A model generated the notes under the pieces. That model was not told the DNA's origin and made no database searches. It worked only from the letters and a program-made list of their open reading frames with translations. The position numbers were made by a program, and so were the translations under genes. DNA of 17,207 nt from an uncultured Collinsella sp. (GTDB taxonomy: Bacteria; Actinomycetota; Coriobacteriia; Coriobacteriales; Coriobacteriaceae): contig CABVAO010000037.1 in NCBI GenBank assembly GCA_902496335.1, positions 1 to 17,207 of the forward strand, in the 5' to 3' direction. Of this stretch, positions 13,798 to 17,207 are shown piece after piece. Position 1 is the first letter of the stretch; every line of letters starts with the position of its first letter.

Positions 13798-16020
13798 ATG
13801 AAGATCATCAAGCGCAGCGGCACCGAGGTTGTCTTTGACATCGATAAGATCGTCAATGCCATCCGTGCCGCAAACTTGGAGGTCGAGGAGAGCTCTCGTC
13901 TTACCGACCGCCAGGTGGTTTACGCGGCGCAAAACGTCGCCGAGGCATGCGAGAACGCGGGCCACACTGTTTCGGTCGAGGAGATTCAGGATTTGGTCGA
14001 GGACGAGATCATGCGTCTCGACTGCTACGAGGTTGCCCGCCACTACATCATCTATCGCTATGTTCAGAGCCTGAAGCGCCAGAAGAACACGACCGATGAC
14101 AAGATCCTGTCGCTGATCGAGTGCAATAACGAAGAGGTCAAGCAGGAGAACTCCAACAAGAACCCGACCGTCAATTCCGTTCAGCGTGACTACATGGCCG
14201 GCGAGATCTCCAAGGACCTGACTCAGCGTGTGCTGCTGCCTCAAGAGATCGTGGATGCCCATAATGAGGGCCTGATCCATTTTCACGATTCGGATTACTT
14301 TGCCCAGCACATGCACAACTGCGATCTGGTGAACCTGGAGGACATGCTCCAGAACGGCACTGTTATCTCGGGTACGCTGATCGAGAAGCCGCACAGCTTC
14401 TCGACCGCCTGCAACATCGCGACGCAGATCATCGCCCAGGTTGCTTCCTCCCAGTACGGTGGCCAGTCGATTTCGCTGACCCATCTTGCCCCGTTCGTCG
14501 AGGTGAGCCGTCAAAAGATTCGCGGCGAGGTCGCTCGCGAGCTTGAGGAGCTCGGCGTCTCTGCGTCTGCCGAGAAGGTCCGTGAGGTCGTTGAGGACCG
14601 TCTGCGTGACGAGATCCGTCGCGGCGTTCAGACGATTCAGTATCAGGTCGTAACTCTTATGACCACCAACGGCCAGGCGCCGTTCGTGACGGTCTTTATG
14701 TATCTTAACGAGGCCCGTACGCCTCAGGAGAAGCACGACCTTGCCATGATCGTGGAGGAGACGCTTCGCCAGCGCTACGAGGGCGTTAAGAACGAGGCCG
14801 GCGTGTGGATTACCCCGGCATTCCCCAAGCTCATCTATGTACTCGAGGACGATAACGTTCGCGAGGATTCCCCGTACTTCTACCTGACCCAGCTGGCTGC
14901 TAAGTGCACCGCCAAGCGCATGGTGCCCGACTACATCTCCGAGAAGAAGATGCGCGAGCTCAAGCTGTCGAAGGGCGAGACCGCGGGCAACGGCGACTGC
15001 TATACCTGCATGGGTTGCCGCAGCTTCCTGACGCCCGACCGCTCCGGTAACGGATTTAACAACGTGGCCAACGCGCTGAACTATGACCCGAACAAGCCCA
15101 AGTACTACGGTCGCTTTAACCAGGGCGTTGTGACCATCAACCTGCCCGATGTCGCGCTGAGCTCGCATCAGGACATGGACAAGTTCTGGAAGATCTTCGA
15201 CGAGCGCCTTGAGCTGTGCCACCGCGCCCTGCTGTGCCGTCATGAGCGTCTGATGGGTACGCTTTCGGATGCCGCACCGATTCTTTGGCAGTACGGTGCC
15301 CTCGCCCGCCTGAAGAAGGGCGAGACGATCGACAAGCTGCTCGTGGGCGGTTACTCCACCATTAGTCTGGGTTATGCCGGCCTGTATGAGTGCGTCAAGT
15401 ACATGACGGGCCACAGCCACACCGAGAAGGAGGGCACGCCCTTTGCCATGGCCGTCATGCAGCGCATGAACGACAAGTGCGCGGAGTGGAAGGCCGAAAG
15501 CGATATTGACTTCTCGCTGTACGGTACCCCGCTTGAGTCGACGACCTACAAGTTCGCCAAGTGCCTGCAGCGTCGTTTTGGCATCATCCCGGGCGTGACG
15601 GACAAGGGCTACATCACCAACAGCTACCACGTCCACGTGTCCGAGGAGATCGACGCATTCGACAAGCTCAAGTTCGAGGGTATGTTCCAGCAGCTTTCGC
15701 CGGGCGGTGCCATCTCCTACGTCGAGGTTCCCAACATGCAGGACAACCTCAAGGCTGTCATTCGCGTGATGCAGTACATCTACGACAACATCATGTACGC
15801 CGAGCTCAACACCAAGAGCGATTATTGCCAGGTGTGCGGTTACGACGGCGAGATCAAGATTGTCGAGGATGACGGCAAACTGGTGTGGGAGTGCCCCAAC
15901 TGCGGCAACCGCGACCAGGAGAAGATGAACGTCGCCCGTCGTACGTGCGGCTACATCGGTACCCAGTTCTGGAACCAGGGCCGAACCGAGGAGATCCGCG
16001 ACCGCGTGCTGCATCTCTAA
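13798..16020 (+). CDS. nrdD: Anaerobic (class III) ribonucleoside-triphosphate reductase
   Basis: Glycyl-radical enzyme making deoxyribonucleotides from ribonucleoside triphosphates without oxygen; it needs the NrdG activase encoded downstream. ATG 13798 has AAAGAGG 7 nt upstream; the in-frame ATG at 13768 adds ten residues that do not belong to the ATP-cone. The 740-residue protein begins with an ATP-cone (about 2-92, IKRSGTEVVFDIDKIVNAI), the allosteric nucleotide site. The catalytic region includes HNCDLVNL (Cys175) and CYTCMGCRSF (Cys401, 404, 407). A zinc site follows (C677-x2-C680 and C699-x2-C702). The C-terminal radical motif RRTCGYIG has Gly718 as the radical residue. Length is close to the family norm. 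An NrdR box lies upstream, so control by deoxynucleotide supply is expected. nrdG follows 438 nt later, an unusually large gap filled by two long hairpins. Confidence 0.96.
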   Translation: MKIIKRSGTEVVFDIDKIVNAIRAANLEVEESSRLTDRQVVYAAQNVAEACENAGHTVSVEEIQDLVEDEIMRLDCYEVARHYIIYRYVQSLKRQKNTTDDKILSLIECNNEEVKQENSNKNPTVNSVQRDYMAGEISKDLTQRVLLPQEIVDAHNEGLIHFHDSDYFAQHMHNCDLVNLEDMLQNGTVISGTLIEKPHSFSTACNIATQIIAQVASSQYGGQSISLTHLAPFVEVSRQKIRGEVARELEELGVSASAEKVREVVEDRLRDEIRRGVQTIQYQVVTLMTTNGQAPFVTVFMYLNEARTPQEKHDLAMIVEETLRQRYEGVKNEAGVWITPAFPKLIYVLEDDNVREDSPYFYLTQLAAKCTAKRMVPDYISEKKMRELKLSKGETAGNGDCYTCMGCRSFLTPDRSGNGFNNVANALNYDPNKPKYYGRFNQGVVTINLPDVALSSHQDMDKFWKIFDERLELCHRALLCRHERLMGTLSDAAPILWQYGALARLKKGETIDKLLVGGYSTISLGYAGLYECVKYMTGHSHTEKEGTPFAMAVMQRMNDKCAEWKAESDIDFSLYGTPLESTTYKFAKCLQRRFGIIPGVTDKGYITNSYHVHVSEEIDAFDKLKFEGMFQQLSPGGAISYVEVPNMQDNLKAVIRVMQYIYDNIMYAELNTKSDYCQVCGYDGEIKIVEDDGKLVWECPNCGNRDQEKMNVARRTCGYIGTQFWNQGRTEEIRDRVLHL

Positions 16021-16031
16021 TAACCATCCCA

Positions 16032-16169
16032 GGCCGCCCCGTAGCGAGGCCCCGGACCTTTACTCGCTATTTCGGACAGTCCTGGCTCACGACGGAGGCG
16101 CCACTGGCGCCTCCTGTTCGTGCGGAACTCATATCGAGCAAAGGTCCGGGGCCTCGCTGCGGGGCGGCC
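16032..16169 (-). repeat. Composite three-tier hairpin, member 3
   Basis: Outer arms 16032-16060 and 16141-16169 pair over 29 bp with one wobble (T16042-G16159). Pairing extends by about ten more positions with two mismatches (16061-16070 with 16131-16140). An apical hairpin GGAGGCGCC-ACT-GGCGCCTCC occupies 16094-16114, bordered by CACGA/TCGTG (16088-16092, 16118-16122). The loop holds GTCCT (16079-16083) on the left and TGCGGAA (16121-16127) on the right. On the minus strand these match the TTCCGCA and AGGAC cores of members 1 and 2. It begins 11 nt after the nrdD stop. The 178 nt between this and member 4 show no gene; TATACT at 16306-16311 is a lone -10-like site. Confidence 0.8.
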
Positions 16170-16347
16170 AAGTTGACGTAGCTGAGATGCAGCATGAGGC
16201 CTGCTCACTCCTCGAAGTTCTTAGCGGAAATAATTTGAGCTGCAGCTGCGATTTACTTGCGATGGCGGTTGAGCTGCAACAAAGTTTTTATTGGACCTCG
16301 AACCCTATACTCGATGTTCGCTTCGTTCATTGAGTTACCCTTTGCAT

Positions 16348-16431
16348 GAGGCCGGGACATATCGTCCCGCCCGCAGTTTCGCAGGCCGAAGGCCGAGAAT
16401 GTTTGAGGACGGGATGATATGTCCCGGCCTC
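16348..16431 (+). repeat. Shorter long hairpin, member 4
   Basis: Arms 16348-16369 and 16410-16431 pair over 22 bp with one wobble (G16364-T16415). The interior has CCGCAG (16371-16376) on the left, an apical GGCC-GAA-GGCC (16384-16394) and GAGGAC (16405-16410) on the right. These are the loop motifs and GAA apex of member 2 in the same orientation, with the inner stem mostly missing. Each arm is itself partly palindromic (GGGAC-ATATC-GTCCC on the left), so an alternative two-hairpin fold is possible. It ends 27 nt before the nrdG start. Confidence 0.7.
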
Positions 16432-16435
16432 CCGG

Positions 16436-16459
16436 GAGAGTTACTTAGAGAGTTACTTA
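16436..16459 (+). repeat. 12-bp tandem duplication at the nrdG ribosome binding site
   Basis: GAGAGTTACTTA occurs twice in direct tandem (16436-16447 and 16448-16459). The last base of the second unit is the A of the nrdG ATG. GAGAG is the only Shine-Dalgarno-like sequence, so the duplication gives two candidate binding sites, the nearer one 6 nt from the start. Confidence 0.85.
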
Positions 16460-17040
16460 TGAACTACGCGAACATCAAGTATTTCGACATTGCTGATGGG
16501 GAAGGCGTTCGTACTTCTCTGTTTGTGAGCGGGTGCCGTCGTGGGTGCAAGAATTGCTTTAACTCTGTCGCGTGGGACTTTGCTGCGGGTGAGCCGTTCG
16601 ATCGTGCCGTCGAGGACAAGATTATCGAGAGTCTCGATCATCCCTTTATCGATGGCCTGACGATTCTGGGCGGCGAGCCTATGGAACCTGAGAATCAGGC
16701 GGGACTCGTTGATTTCATTGAGCGTGTTCGTGCCACTTATCCTGTGGGGTCAGGAAAGACCATTTGGTGTTTTACCGGCGACGTGCTCGAGGAGCTTATG
16801 CCGGGTGGCCGTCATCATACCGAGGTCACGGACCGTATCCTGGCTTGCCTCGATATGTTGGTGGATGGCCCGTTTGTTCAGGATCTGTACGATATCTCAT
16901 TGCGCTTTAGGGGCTCGAGTAACCAGCGTGTGATCGATATGAACGCTACGCGCGACCGCGCTGTGCGTGAGGGCGTTGGGCTTTGCGACGCTGTGGAGCT
17001 TTGGCGGGACGATCCGGTCTATTCGACCCATACTATGTAG
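16459..17040 (+). CDS. nrdG: Anaerobic ribonucleotide reductase activating protein (radical SAM)
   Basis: Radical SAM activase that installs the glycyl radical on NrdD using S-adenosylmethionine and a [4Fe-4S] cluster. I chose ATG 16459 because the product then starts NYANIKYFDIADGEGVRTSLFVSGC, the standard NrdG N-terminus. The longer in-frame reading from 16291 runs through hairpin member 4. The 193-residue protein has the cluster motif C26-x3-C30-x2-C33 (CRRGCKNC), then ILGGEPM (about 69-75), the SAM-contacting GGE motif, and DGPFVQDLYDISLRFRGSSNQRVIDM near the C-terminus, a family signature. The ribosome binding site is a modest GAGAG, duplicated. It may be co-transcribed with nrdD through the hairpins or have its own promoter; neither is clear. 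Confidence 0.95.
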   Translation: MNYANIKYFDIADGEGVRTSLFVSGCRRGCKNCFNSVAWDFAAGEPFDRAVEDKIIESLDHPFIDGLTILGGEPMEPENQAGLVDFIERVRATYPVGSGKTIWCFTGDVLEELMPGGRHHTEVTDRILACLDMLVDGPFVQDLYDISLRFRGSSNQRVIDMNATRDRAVREGVGLCDAVELWRDDPVYSTHTM

Positions 17041-17041
17041 C

Positions 17042-17072
17042 TTGTGGTCGATGCCGGAGGGCGTGGTACCAT
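17042..17072 (+). promoter_or_regulatory. Candidate folE promoter
   Basis: TTGTGG (17042-17047), a 19-nt spacer and TACCAT (17067-17072) preceded by TG at the extended -10 position. The spacer is long and the hexamers are imperfect, so this is only a candidate. Confidence 0.35.
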
Positions 17073-17106
17073 AGCGCGAACGCAAAATCGGAAAAGTGAG
17101 GCCCAG

Positions 17107-17207
17107 ATGGTCGATCAGGAAAAAGTCGAGGCCGCCATTAAGCTGTTGCTTGAGGGCATAGGCGAGGACCCAACTCGTGAGGGCCTGCTGGAGACCCCGG
17201 CGCGCGT
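17107..17207 (+). CDS. folE: GTP cyclohydrolase I, N-terminal part (cut by window end)
   Basis: Catalyses the first step from GTP to tetrahydrofolate, giving dihydroneopterin triphosphate. Only 33 codons are present, starting MVDQEKVEAAIKLLLEGIGE and continuing with DPTREGLLETPARV. GIGEDPxREGLLxTPxRV is a well-known N-terminal signature of FolE. GTGAGG upstream serves as ribosome binding site. The catalytic zinc residues lie beyond the window. It starts 66 nt after nrdG, so co-transcription or its own promoter are both possible. Confidence 0.9.
   Translation, partial: MVDQEKVEAAIKLLLEGIGEDPTREGLLETPAR

Noticed and set aside
13593..13838. 81-codon frame in the nrdD leader
   Set aside because: No ribosome binding site, basic low-complexity product, and it overlaps the start of nrdD in another frame.
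16291..16458. N-terminal extension of the nrdG frame
   Set aside because: It translates hairpin member 4; the NrdG family start corresponds to ATG 16459.

Overview
The window looks like a chromosomal segment of a GC-rich Gram-positive actinobacterium, most likely a Coriobacteriia gut anaerobe of the Collinsella type. This is an inference from protein style, codon use, a class III (oxygen-sensitive) ribonucleotide reductase and the tRNA sequences; no database was consulted. Every convincing gene is on the + strand.

Layout. 15-269 is secG, closed by a strong terminator. 566-6508 is a complete five-gene oligopeptide ABC transporter operon (binding lipoprotein, two permeases, two ATPases), with a 9-bp hairpin between the binding protein gene and the permease genes. 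6509-7103 is non-coding and holds two long multi-tier hairpins. 7104-7193 is tRNA-Leu(GAG). 7253-10423 is a two-gene partner-switching signalling unit: a PAS/GAF/PP2C (SpoIIE-type) phosphatase and a STAS-HATPase fusion, with no sigma factor beside it. 10529-10830 is a tRNA cluster Gly-Cys-Gly. 11167-12900 is a stand-alone GH13 alpha-glucosidase. 13033-13186 is tRNA-Gly and tRNA-Val. 13526-17040 is the anaerobic ribonucleotide reductase system: an NrdR box, nrdD, two more long hairpins, and nrdG. The window ends inside folE (GTP cyclohydrolase I).

The most unusual content is a family of intergenic hairpins. Three full members (6525-6654, 6835-6959, 16032-16169), one short member (16348-16431) and one probable decayed member (10877-10976) do not share arm sequence. 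They do share a plan. In the three full members a near-perfect 29-bp outer stem encloses an internal loop. Put in a common orientation, that loop carries ATTCCGCAG or a variant on one side and CGAGGAC or a variant on the other, and an inner stem and a small apical hairpin with a 3-nt loop follow. Conserved loops with unrelated but fully complementary arms suggest selection on structure, or a mechanism that rewrites both arms together.

Other points: all three tRNA transcription units share one promoter architecture, an A/T-rich palindrome directly upstream of a TTGC-type -35. Each tRNA of the Gly-Cys-Gly cluster is followed by its own terminator-like hairpin. The nrdD leader contains a tRNA-Gly-like relic.
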